This document shows positions 1 to 7,454 of a DNA stretch of 64,000 nt, one piece after another. Numbering within the stretch: the stretch's first letter is position 1; each line of letters begins with the position of its first letter. The stretch spans positions 1,798,001 through 1,862,000 of the forward strand of contig NZ_CP071139.1 in NCBI RefSeq assembly GCF_017639205.1. The letters are read 5' to 3'. The notes under the pieces were generated by a model, which was given only the letters and a program-made list of their open reading frames with translations, did not search any database and was not told the DNA's origin. The stretch comes from Streptomyces nojiriensis. GTDB taxonomy: Bacteria; Actinomycetota; Actinomycetes; Streptomycetales; Streptomycetaceae. The translations under genes were made by a program, and so were the position numbers.

Positions 1-399
1 GACGACGTTGTTGCGCAGCCGGGCGAAGTAGGGGTCCATGGCCTTCGCGTCCCAGCCGTCGGCGCCGGCCTCGGCCCACTCGTCCCAGTCGGAGGGAAGG
101 GGCTTGAAGGCGATGAGGGTGTTGTGGGAGGAACAGCCGCCCAGCACCCGCGCACGGCTGTGGCGGATGTGCGAGTTGCCCCGGGGCTGCACGGTGGTGG
201 GGTAGTCGTAGTCGAGCTCACCGCCGAGCAGGCCCATCCAGCGGCGCAGGGTGAGCACGTCGTCGCGGCCGACGTCGCTGGGGCCGCCCTCGATGACGGC
301 GACGCTGACGTCGGGGTCCTCGGTCAGCCGGGACGCGATGACGGATCCGGCGGTGCCGCCGCCGACGACGACGTAGTCGTACATGTGCTGGTCGTTCAT
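1..399 (-). CDS. betA: GMC-family FAD oxidoreductase, choline dehydrogenase-like (partial)
   Basis: The gene starts at ATG 399 and runs off the left edge, so only about 133 N-terminal residues are seen. The first residues (MNDQHMYDYVVVGGGTAGS) form the Rossmann dinucleotide-binding motif GxGxxG-like (VVGGGTAGS) of the glucose-methanol-choline oxidoreductases, followed by an acidic residue after the second strand and the GMC signature region around SRARVLGGCSSHN. The family oxidises alcohols with FAD; choline dehydrogenase makes betaine aldehyde. The start lies 2 nt downstream of the stop of a betaine aldehyde dehydrogenase gene, which supports an osmoprotectant glycine-betaine pathway. The substrate is inferred from this neighbour, since other GMC alcohol oxidases share the motif. 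Confidence 0.8.
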   Translation of the reverse strand, partial: MNDQHMYDYVVVGGGTAGSVIASRLTEDPDVSVAVIEGGPSDVGRDDVLTLRRWMGLLGGELDYDYPTTVQPRGNSHIRHSRARVLGGCSSHNTLIAFKPLPSDWDEWAEAGADGWDAKAMDPYFARLRNNVV

Positions 400-401
400 G
401 T

Positions 402-1907
402 TCAGCCCTTCGCCGTCGCACCCGCGAACCAGCGCACGGGGCGCGGGGCGAGGTTCTGGTAGATGTGCTTGGCCTCGCGGTATTCGGCGAGACCGCCGGG
501 GCCCAGTTCGCGGCCGATGCCGGACTTCCCGAAGCCGCCCCATTCCGCCTGCGGCAGGTAGGGGTGGAAGTCGTTGATCCAGACGGTGCCGTGCCGCAGC
601 AGGCCGGCGACGCGCCGGGCCCGGCTTTCGTCGGAGGTCCACACCGCTCCGGCGAGGCCGTACTCGGTGTCGTTGGCGAGGGCGACGGCCTCTTCCTCCG
701 TGCGGAAGGTCTCCACGGTGAGGACGGGGCCGAAGACCTCTTCGCGGACGACGCGCATGCCGCGGTGGCACCGGTCGAGGACCGTGGGCCGGAAGAAGTA
801 GCCGGGGCCGGCCGGCCTCCCGCCGCCCGCGCGCAGGACCGCGCCCTCGGCGAGGGCGGAGGCCACGTACGCCTCGGTCCGTGCCAGCTGGGCCGCGGAG
901 ACGAGTGGGCCGCACTCGACACCCGCGTCGGTGCCCCGTCCCAGCCGGATCAGTTCGGCGCGGCGGGAGAGCTCGGCGACGAAACGGTCGCGCAGCGGCT
1001 CCTCGATGATGAGGCGGGAGCCGGCGGAGCAGACCTGACCGCTGTGGATGAAGGCGGCGTTGAGCGCCTGGTCGACGGCGGTGTCGAAGTCTTCGGGCGT
1101 GGAACAGGCGTCGGCGAAGACGACGTTGGGGTTCTTTCCGCCCAGTTCGAGTGCGACCTTCTTGACGCTGTCGGCTGCCGACCGGGCGACCTTGGTGCCG
1201 CTGACGAGACCGCCCGTGAACGAGACGAGGTCGACATCGGGGTGCTCGGCGAGCCGGGCGCCGACGGTGTCGCCGGGACCGGTGACGACGTTGGCCGCAC
1301 CGAGCGGAAGGCCGGCCTCCAGGAGCAGTTCAATCAGCACGACGGTGGTCAGGGGGGTGATCTCGCTGGGCTTGATCACGAAGGTGTTGCCAGCGGCGAG
1401 CGCGGGCGCGATCTTCCAGCTGGCCTGGAGCAGCGGGTAGTTCCACGGCGTGATCAGTGCGCACACGCCGACCGGCTCGTGCACGACGACGCTGCGGATC
1501 TCGTCCGAGCCGGCGTCGACGGCCCGTCCACCGCCGTTCTCGTTCTCCACGAGGTCGGCGAAGTAGCGGAAGGCGTCGCGGACGCAGTCGACGTCGACGC
1601 GGCCTTCCTCCAGCGTCTTGCCCGCGTCCCGGCTCTCCAGGGCGCCGATCCGCTCGCGGTCGCGCTCCAGCAGTGCGGCGACCCGGCGCAGCAGGGCGGC
1701 CCGCTCGGCGGCGGGCGTGCGCGGCCAGGCGCCGAAGTCGAACGCAGCTCGCGCCGCGGCCACGGCGTCCTCGGTGTCCAGGACACCGCCCTCCGCCACG
1801 ACCTCGAAGGGGGTGGCGTCGACGGGGTCGATGATCTCGCGCGTGGCCCCGGACAGGGCTGCGCGCCACTCTCCGCCCACGTGGATGGTCTGCTGTGCTG
1901 CCGTCAC
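402..1907 (-). CDS. betB: Betaine aldehyde dehydrogenase (ALDH family)
   Basis: A 501-residue NAD(P)-dependent aldehyde dehydrogenase, full length for the family (about 490-500). Visible motifs are the cofactor-loop region TPWNYPLLQ, ELGGKNPNVVF containing the general-base Glu, the catalytic cysteine in SGQVCSAGSRL, and the C-terminal EVFGPVL. It would oxidise betaine aldehyde to glycine betaine in the cytoplasm. The GTG start at 1907 (VTAAQQTIHV) is chosen because the family N-terminus begins close to HVGGEW and a GAAAGG-like ribosome site lies about 10 nt upstream; longer readings upstream have no homologous character. It precedes the GMC oxidoreductase in one operon with a 2-nt gap, which is why BetB is preferred over another ALDH. 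Confidence 0.87.
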   Translation of the reverse strand: MTAAQQTIHVGGEWRAALSGATREIIDPVDATPFEVVAEGGVLDTEDAVAAARAAFDFGAWPRTPAAERAALLRRVAALLERDRERIGALESRDAGKTLEEGRVDVDCVRDAFRYFADLVENENGGGRAVDAGSDEIRSVVVHEPVGVCALITPWNYPLLQASWKIAPALAAGNTFVIKPSEITPLTTVVLIELLLEAGLPLGAANVVTGPGDTVGARLAEHPDVDLVSFTGGLVSGTKVARSAADSVKKVALELGGKNPNVVFADACSTPEDFDTAVDQALNAAFIHSGQVCSAGSRLIIEEPLRDRFVAELSRRAELIRLGRGTDAGVECGPLVSAAQLARTEAYVASALAEGAVLRAGGGRPAGPGYFFRPTVLDRCHRGMRVVREEVFGPVLTVETFRTEEEAVALANDTEYGLAGAVWTSDESRARRVAGLLRHGTVWINDFHPYLPQAEWGGFGKSGIGRELGPGGLAEYREAKHIYQNLAPRPVRWFAGATAKG

Positions 1908-2287
1908 GGTACGTATTGCCTTTCGTTCCTGTGAGTCCCCCTGTCGGTGAGACCGACGTGGTCCGCCCGCCTGCCCCGACTCCCGAAACCCATGCGCAAT
2001 GCATTGCGGAGAGTGTTCTGCTTCACTCACGAAAGAGCCACAAATCTGGACATACAACACGACTCTCGGGTCTGAGGCAGAAGCACCGCAGTGGCTCAGG
2101 TCGGTGGACGTTGCGGACTCACCCGATCGGAGTACGTCACCCGTGGGGCGGCGGGGCGGGAGTTTGCGCAGGTCGGGTTCGTCAGGAGCGGCGCGCGGAG
2201 GGGGTCGGGCGGATCCACCCGCAGGCAGCGCACCGGGGACGCCGTTTATCTGGCAGCACGCCTTCCGTCGAACTGGAGGAGGAACCC
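1908..2287. other. 380-bp intergenic region between betB (minus) and lanthipeptide-synthetase genes (plus)
   Basis: This divergent gap should carry both promoters. Besides the palindrome at 1995-2008, no convincing gene is seen. Short readings such as ATG 1999 lack a ribosome site, become Arg/Gly-rich and run into the next gene. No Ser/Thr/Cys-rich precursor peptide with a class III leader (LxLQxME) is present here on the plus strand. Confidence 0.5.
1995..2008. promoter_or_regulatory. 14-bp perfect palindrome, possible operator upstream of betB
   Basis: CGCAATGCATTGCG is its own reverse complement. It lies about 90 bp upstream of the betB GTG in a gene-free stretch, a plausible position for a dimeric repressor (BetI/TetR-like) site. 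No regulator gene is visible beside it, so the function is inferred. Confidence 0.4.
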
Positions 2288-2434
2288 ATGGCCAGGCAAG
2301 GCAGGACGAAAGCCGCCTCGCCCGGAGCGGTGAGGGCGAGGGCGAACCTGGAACTCCCGCCGGGCCATCACCCCGCAGTACCGCGACGCCCTGCAGCGGC
2401 TGCTGCCGGACACCTGGGCCCTGGAACGCGGTGA
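2288..2434 (+). other. Out-of-frame N-terminal segment of the lanthipeptide lyase-kinase (apparent frameshift)
   Basis: ATG 2288 has a strong ribosome site (GGAGGAA, 2276-2282) but its frame stops at 2432-2434. The frame of the following gene, read upstream of its GTG 2436, continues as homologous-looking sequence (ITPQYRDALQRLLPDTW) back to about 2370, and is closed by a TGA at 2331. Removing one C from the CCCC run at 2371-2374 joins the two readings into ...PGHHPQYRDALQRLLP. The segment is therefore probably the true N-terminus of the next gene, separated by a one-base insertion or by a sequencing error. Confidence 0.55.
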
Positions 2435-2435
2435 C

Positions 2436-3878
2436 GTGTGGCTGCACGCCCGGATCGTGGCGGGTGCGGCGGGCGGCTCCCGGCGGACGGCCCTGCCGCC
2501 CACCCAGGGCTTCAAGATCCACGTCTCCTCCGCCCCCGCGCACGCCGAGCGGCTGTTCGACCTCGTCGTCCCCGTGTGCGTGGAGAGCGGCGTCGAATTC
2601 AAGGCCGCCGCCGACCCGGTGATGTTGGGCGTGATCAACTCGAAGACCCAGGAGCGCGGCTTCTCCGGCAAGTTCATGACGGTCTATCCGCCCGACGAGG
2701 ACGTCTTCGTCACGCTGATCGAGACCCTGCACCGGCGAACGGCCGGCGAGGCGGTCGAGGGCCCGTACGTCCTGTCGGACCGCCGCTACCGGGACAGCAA
2801 GGTCCTCTTCTACCGGTACGGGGGCTTCCGGCCACCGCGGCGGCTCAACATCGACGGCACCCAGAGCACCTTCCTGGTCTCCCCCGACGGCACCTACGTG
2901 GCCGACGAGCGGCTGCCGTACTTCCGGCTGCCCCCTTGGGTCCGCGACCCCTTCGCCGAGGAACCGGCGGAGGCCGCACCGCAGGACACGACGGAGGAAC
3001 CGGCCGAGGATCCCGCGGCACGCCCCGCCGGGGAACCTGCCGCCACCCTCCTCAACGGCCGCTACCGCATCGAGGGCGCCCTGGCGTTCTCCAACGCCGG
3101 CGGTGTCTACCACGGCACGGACGACGCCACCCGGGGGCCCGTCGTCGTGAAGGAGGCCCGGCGCCTCACCAACTGCTGGACGTCCGGAGACCGCACGGTC
3201 GACTCGGTCGACATGCTGCGCCACGAGTACGACGTACTGCGCCGGCTGGAAGGCCTCGAATTCGTTCCGCGGCCCGTCGACCTGTTCCGGGAGTGGGAGC
3301 ACACCTTCCTGGTCGAGGAGCGCGTGGACGGCATCGCGTTCCACGACTTCTGGGCACAGGACGACGTGATCCTCGCGCCGTACATCCGCCGGGAGGGGCG
3401 GGTGGAACGGTTCGTCCCCCGCTTCCGCGAGGTCGCCGGCCGCGTGATCCGCATGATCGAGCAGGTGCACGCGCGCGGGGTGGTCCTCGGCGACCTGTCG
3501 CCGAACAACATCCTGATCGACAGCGAGACGCTCCGGATGTGGTTCATCGACTTCGAGAGCGCGGTCCACGGGGACGACGAGGCGGCGCTGCTGGCCTACG
3601 GGACGCGCTGGGGCACCCCCGGGTTCCTCCACCCGGACCGCGCCTCCCGGGACAGGCTGCTTCCCTGTGACGACTGGTACGCCGCCGCCATGCTCCTCTA
3701 CAGCAGCGTCGTGCCCGCCACCGCGTTCTTCGCCCTCAACCCCCTCGCGCAGGACCTCTTCCTCGACGAGCTCGTCGCCCTGGGCATGCCCGCCCGGGTG
3801 AGGTCCGTCGTGTCGTGCCTGACCGCAGGCCGGGTGGAAGAGGCGAAATCCGTGCTCGCCGGCTGGGAGGACGCGTGA
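2436..3878 (+). CDS. Class III lanthipeptide synthetase-like protein, lyase and kinase domains only
   Basis: A 480-residue reading that matches the first two domains of LanKC enzymes. Residues 1-150 carry the phosphoSer/Thr-lyase-type region (QGFKIHVSS, FKAAADPVM, GKFMTVYP, YVLSDRRYRDSKVLFYRYG). Residues about 205-450 are a Ser/Thr-kinase-type domain with VVVKEA (ATP Lys), catalytic GDLSPNNIL and an FIDFE metal motif in place of DFG, as usual in LanKC proteins. These domains phosphorylate and eliminate Ser/Thr in a precursor peptide to give dehydroamino acids. The cyclase part is a separate gene starting 4 nt downstream, an unusual split. The GTG 2436 start is probably not native, because homology extends upstream in the same frame (see 2288-2434). 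No precursor gene is visible nearby. Confidence 0.8.
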   Translation: MWLHARIVAGAAGGSRRTALPPTQGFKIHVSSAPAHAERLFDLVVPVCVESGVEFKAAADPVMLGVINSKTQERGFSGKFMTVYPPDEDVFVTLIETLHRRTAGEAVEGPYVLSDRRYRDSKVLFYRYGGFRPPRRLNIDGTQSTFLVSPDGTYVADERLPYFRLPPWVRDPFAEEPAEAAPQDTTEEPAEDPAARPAGEPAATLLNGRYRIEGALAFSNAGGVYHGTDDATRGPVVVKEARRLTNCWTSGDRTVDSVDMLRHEYDVLRRLEGLEFVPRPVDLFREWEHTFLVEERVDGIAFHDFWAQDDVILAPYIRREGRVERFVPRFREVAGRVIRMIEQVHARGVVLGDLSPNNILIDSETLRMWFIDFESAVHGDDEAALLAYGTRWGTPGFLHPDRASRDRLLPCDDWYAAAMLLYSSVVPATAFFALNPLAQDLFLDELVALGMPARVRSVVSCLTAGRVEEAKSVLAGWEDA

Positions 3879-3882
3879 CGCC

Positions 3883-5064
3883 ATGCGGCCCTTGACGAGC
3901 GACACCCTCGCGTCCGAAGGGGGCGCCCCGGCCCACCCGGACGCGGAGGTGCGGCGCACCCTCGGCGGTATCGCCGACACCCTGCTCCGCACCTACGACG
4001 TGCGGCGCACCGACCGCCTCTGGCCGGCCGACTACATGGTGTTCACGACGAACCCGCTCAGCGTGGCCTACGGCGCCTGCGGGCCGGCCCTGTTGCTCCG
4101 TTCCCGGGCGAGCGCCCACGAGCCCGCCGCCGCCCTGCCCGCCGAGGTGGCCTCCTGGATGCTGGGACAGCGCCTCGGCACGGACACCTATCCGCCCGGG
4201 CTGTACGTCGGGCTGGCCGGCATCGCCTGGGCCTTCCACGATCTCGGCTGGGAGGACCGGGGCGAGGAGGTGATGGCGATGCTCCAGGCGTCGCCGCTGC
4301 TGTACGACGAACCGGGCATGTTCCTCGGAGTCGCCGGGTGGGGACTGGCCTCCCTGCGCTTCCACACGAGGACCGGGAAGCAGGTCCACCTCGACCGCGC
4401 CGTGCAGGCGGGGGAACACCTGCTCAGGACCGCCCGTCAGGAGGGCGGCACCTGCTCCTGGCGGTCCTCCCACGACGACAGCCTCCACTACGGGTACGGC
4501 CACGGGGCGAGCGGTATCGCCCTCTTCCTCCTCCACCTGCACCTGCTGACCGGCGACGCCCGCTTCCGGTCGTACGCCGTGCGCGCCCTGGAGTTCGATC
4601 TGGCCCGTGCGACCGAGAGCGGTCTCGGCCTGCAGTGGCAGCGGGTCCAGGACGACCCCGTCGTGTACCCGTACTGGATCCACGGCGGCGCCGGCGTCGG
4701 CAGCGTGCTGATCCGGTTCCACGCCCTGCTCGGCATCGAGCGGTACGGCGAACTCGCCCGCCGGGTGGCGGACGACACCTTCGTCAAGTACTCCTACGCC
4801 CCCGGCCTCTTCGAGGGCCTGGCCGGAATCGGCGAGTTCATGCTGGACATGTACTCCTTCACCGGCGAGCGGGAGTACCGGGACAGGGCCCGCGACATCG
4901 CCGGAACCCTCCTGTGGTTCAGGGTCGAGGACGAGGACGGCATCGCCTTCCCCGGCCGCTGGCTCAACCGGGTCGCCCACGACTACGCGACCGGCTCGGC
5001 GGGCATCGGCCTGTTCCTCTCCCGGCTCCTGTCCCCGGGCGAGCGCCCCTTCGTCGACCTCTGA
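3883..5064 (+). CDS. LanC-like cyclase domain protein of a split class III lanthipeptide synthetase
   Basis: A 393-residue protein made of repeated alpha-barrel motifs of the LanC type (PPGLYVGLAGIAW, LHYGYGHGASGIALFLL, YWIHGGAGVGSVLIRF, APGLFEGLAGIGEFML, DYATGSAGIGLFLSRL). LanC cyclases add Cys thiols to dehydroamino acids. The Cys-Cys-His zinc ligands of class I/II/IV cyclases are not seen: the place of WCxG is taken by WIHGG, and there is no CHG. This fits class III cyclase domains, which lack zinc. The start ATG 3883 follows the lyase-kinase stop by 4 nt, so the two are co-translated and probably act as one complex. In the second cluster of this window the same parts are fused in one chain (55298-57985). 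Confidence 0.82.
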   Translation: MRPLTSDTLASEGGAPAHPDAEVRRTLGGIADTLLRTYDVRRTDRLWPADYMVFTTNPLSVAYGACGPALLLRSRASAHEPAAALPAEVASWMLGQRLGTDTYPPGLYVGLAGIAWAFHDLGWEDRGEEVMAMLQASPLLYDEPGMFLGVAGWGLASLRFHTRTGKQVHLDRAVQAGEHLLRTARQEGGTCSWRSSHDDSLHYGYGHGASGIALFLLHLHLLTGDARFRSYAVRALEFDLARATESGLGLQWQRVQDDPVVYPYWIHGGAGVGSVLIRFHALLGIERYGELARRVADDTFVKYSYAPGLFEGLAGIGEFMLDMYSFTGEREYRDRARDIAGTLLWFRVEDEDGIAFPGRWLNRVAHDYATGSAGIGLFLSRLLSPGERPFVDL

Positions 5065-5116
5065 CGGCCTTCCGTCCGGGGTCGCTCACCCGCCCGCCGC
5101 ACCGTCAGGCCTCCCG

Positions 5117-5581
5117 CTACTTCTCCACGATCGGATCCAGCACCACGGAACCGGGCAGCGCCGCGGCCATGTCATGGGCGTAGACCCCGGGCTGCACCCA
5201 GAAGAACCAGTTCCCGGCGGCGACAAAAGTGTGCCGGTAGGCCCGGCGCCCTGTCGCGATCGAATCGCCGACCTCGTCCCGGCTGTACCGGGCCGTGCTC
5301 AGCACCTGGATGTAGTTGGAGACGGTCGTTCCGCGGTGCTGCACCTCACAAGTGGCGTCCGAGCCGAACTTGTTCTCGTTGCGCAAGGTCACCTTGCAGT
5401 CGAACCCGCCCTTCGCCAGCGCGGCAACCACGTCGTCGACCGACGCGTACTCGGGTCCGGTCGGCACCTCGCCCGGCATCGGTGTCAACGGCTTGGGCCC
5501 CCGGTCGCCCCCGACGAGACCGCATCCGGTCAGCGTCAGCAGCAGCCCCAGCAGGAGCGGCATGGACTTCCCTGTGCGCAT
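5117..5581 (-). CDS. Small secreted lipoprotein of unknown function
   Basis: A 154-residue protein with a lipoprotein signal peptide: MRTGKSMPLLLGLLLTLTGC, where LTGC is the lipobox and the Cys would be acylated. The mature part (VDDVVAALAKGGFDC, ATCEVQH, FVAAGNWFFWVQPG) has two further Cys residues and no family I recognise. ATG 5581 is preferred over an upstream start at 5689 because the signal peptide begins here and the preceding gene ends 5 nt before. It is the last gene of a three-gene operon (7378 to 5117) with a lysozyme-like and a WXG-like protein, so a role at the cell envelope is likely. Confidence 0.72.
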   Translation of the reverse strand: MRTGKSMPLLLGLLLTLTGCGLVGGDRGPKPLTPMPGEVPTGPEYASVDDVVAALAKGGFDCKVTLRNENKFGSDATCEVQHRGTTVSNYIQVLSTARYSRDEVGDSIATGRRAYRHTFVAAGNWFFWVQPGVYAHDMAAALPGSVVLDPIVEK

Positions 5582-5585
5582 GTGT

Positions 5586-6947
5586 TCAGTTGCTCCTCGG
5601 CGGCCTGGGTGCCGGTCCCGGGCTCGGGGAGGGGGTGCCCGGCTCCGCGGGACCGGTTCCCGTCCCGGTGTGCGGCCCTCCGCCCTCATGGTAGATCGGG
5701 TCGATGGAGACGTGGTGGCCGGCCGGGGTCTGCGATTCGAGCTGTCGCACGGCGGTGGCCCGCTGCTCGTCCGTCAGCGCGTACCAGGCCATCGCGTCGT
5801 CCAGGTGCGGCTCCACCTTGTCCCAGTTCCCTCCCCGGGTCTTGATGTCGCCGCCCCGGCTGCCCGACTCGTCGCCGTACTGCTCGTTCAGCTCCCGGAC
5901 CTCCGGGGTGTCCGCCGCGTACAGGGTGAAGAGCTGCTTGTCGGTCCTCGCGCCGTACGGATTGTCCTGCAGGCCCTGGAGGTGGTAGGCGCTCATGCGG
6001 ATGTTCTCGTCGGGATTCTCCTCTATGTACTTGGTGAGTTCCGCGTCACCGAGATCCCCGAGGAACGTCCCGTCGGAAAGGGTGAACGCCCGCTGGTTCT
6101 GCCTCATCACCTCGCGCGCGGTGTCCGGCTTCATGTGCGTGATGCCGAGGGACTTGTCGGGCTTGACGGACTGCTGCAACGTCCAGTCGAAGATCCGTCC
6201 CACCTGGGCCAGCGGGCCGGTCAGGCCGGGGCTGAAGTTCTGGTACCACTGCTGCTCCTGCCACAGGATGGCCAGCAGCAGCTTCCGGCTGATGCCCGTC
6301 TCGGCAGCCGCCCGGTTCACCGCGGCGAACTGCGCCGGGGAGACGTTGATCGGGTGCAGGCCGTCGGTACCGCCCGACAGGGCCAGGGCCACGGCGAGCG
6401 GGGAGCCGGGGGTCAGGGCCTCCTTGGCCAGCGCCGGGTCGGAGACGGCGGTCAGGCCCTCGATCGTGCGCAGGGCGCGCGCCGCGTCCACGTCGGCCTG
6501 GGTGGCCTTCCGCAGGGCGTCGCCGATGATCCCCTGTGCGTGGTTGACCGGTTCGAGGTGCTCGGTGCTGCCCGCGGGCACCATGACGGGGTGGGACAAC
6601 TGGACCCGGCCGCTGTCGTCGACCTTCAGGTCGCGGGTACGGGCGTAGTCCAGGGCGCTGTTCAGGTCCCGCTGCGCGCCTGTGATCGCCTCGGCCAGGT
6701 CGTCGTAGACCTTGGCCATCGCGCGCAGGGCCAGCCCGGACGTCTCGTAGTCGTCGGCGTGCTTCACGAACCGCTCCGTGGCGGCGCGCCCGGCCTCGCC
6801 GGTCCAGCACCGGTCGACCGTCCGGGCGACGTCTTCACGCGCGTACGAGGCGAGGCCGTCGCACTGCTTCGCCACGGCCACCGCGTCGTCGGCCGCGGTA
6901 CGCCACTTCTGCGGGTCGGCCTGCTTCAGTTCGGGTACGGAGACCAT
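5586..6947 (-). CDS. Envelope protein with WXG100-like helical N-terminus and lysozyme-like domain
   Basis: A 453-residue protein. Residues 1-110 are helical and resemble ESX/WXG100-type secretion substrates (ELKQADPQKWRTAADDAV, ARTVDRCWTGEAG with a W-x-G). Residues about 190-330 resemble lytic transglycosylase/lysozyme-like folds: AVNRAAAETGISRKLLLAIL, WQEQQWY offering a catalytic-type Glu, then SLGITHMKPDTAREVM like the GxMQxxPxTAR motif. The tail is Pro/Gly/Thr-rich. No classical signal peptide is seen, consistent with a type VII-like route (inference). The start overlaps the upstream stop by one base (TGATG), and a lipoprotein gene follows after 4 nt. Confidence 0.65.
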   Translation of the reverse strand: MVSVPELKQADPQKWRTAADDAVAVAKQCDGLASYAREDVARTVDRCWTGEAGRAATERFVKHADDYETSGLALRAMAKVYDDLAEAITGAQRDLNSALDYARTRDLKVDDSGRVQLSHPVMVPAGSTEHLEPVNHAQGIIGDALRKATQADVDAARALRTIEGLTAVSDPALAKEALTPGSPLAVALALSGGTDGLHPINVSPAQFAAVNRAAAETGISRKLLLAILWQEQQWYQNFSPGLTGPLAQVGRIFDWTLQQSVKPDKSLGITHMKPDTAREVMRQNQRAFTLSDGTFLGDLGDAELTKYIEENPDENIRMSAYHLQGLQDNPYGARTDKQLFTLYAADTPEVRELNEQYGDESGSRGGDIKTRGGNWDKVEPHLDDAMAWYALTDEQRATAVRQLESQTPAGHHVSIDPIYHEGGGPHTGTGTGPAEPGTPSPSPGPAPRPPRSN

Positions 6948-7378
6948 CAGGCGTCCTCCAATACGCCGCCGGCCGCGCGCAGCCGGTCGGCTATCGCCTG
7001 GTCCTCGGCGGTGATGCCGTTCGCTCCCGTGGTCAGGGCGTCGGCCGCGTCGTCGACGAGGTCCGCGAGCTCCCGCAGCCGGCGCTGCCAGCCGGCCACG
7101 CAGTCGTTGCTGGCCGGACCGGCCACCCATCCGGAGTGGCTCTTGCCGACGGCTTCGGCGTCGTCGAGCGTGGACTTGCCCCGGGCCTCGGCGTTCGCCG
7201 TACGGATGCCGGACGCCTTGGAGTGCACGGGACCCGCGGCGAGGCCGAGGTCCGGCTTGCCCGCGGACGGGGACGGACCGGGTTGGGGAGTCGGTGCGGA
7301 CGACGGTCCGGCGGAGGCGAGGCGCATCGCCACCTCCCCCTTCTCCCGCGTCCACTCCTCTTCGAATTCGAACGTCAT
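6947..7378 (-). CDS. WXG100-like/ESX-associated small protein
   Basis: A 143-residue protein starting MTFEFEEEWTREKG at ATG 7378. The N-terminal 60 residues are Pro/Ala/Ser-rich; the C-terminal part is a helical hairpin with KSHSGWVAGPASNDCVAGWQRRL, containing a central W-x-x-G-like turn, and LADLVDDAADALTTGANG. This is the shape of small type VII secretion substrates, though the family is not certain. It is the first gene of the operon and overlaps the next by one base. An upstream start at 7432 was rejected because it adds a basic leader without a ribosome site. The specific role is unknown. Confidence 0.55.
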   Translation of the reverse strand: MTFEFEEEWTREKGEVAMRLASAGPSSAPTPQPGPSPSAGKPDLGLAAGPVHSKASGIRTANAEARGKSTLDDAEAVGKSHSGWVAGPASNDCVAGWQRRLRELADLVDDAADALTTGANGITAEDQAIADRLRAAGGVLEDA

Positions 7379-7454
7379 TTCCCTAGCCTCGCACACCCGG
7401 ATTTCCGGCGACGAAAGCCTTTTTGACTGCACGTCACGTTCGGTGAGGTGCCGG

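Noticed and set aside
2288..2434. The 48-residue reading as a lanthipeptide precursor
   Set aside because: It contains no Cys and no class III leader motif; it fits the missing N-terminus of the next gene.
1999..2622. Plus-strand frame upstream of the lyase-kinase gene
   Set aside because: No ribosome site, Arg/Gly/Pro-rich composition, and it overlaps the real gene in another frame.
402..3992. Long open frame on the minus strand extending the betaine aldehyde dehydrogenase upstream for another 600 codons
   Set aside because: Only the C-terminal 501 residues resemble a protein family; the rest is a GC-bias antisense shadow of the plus-strand synthetase.
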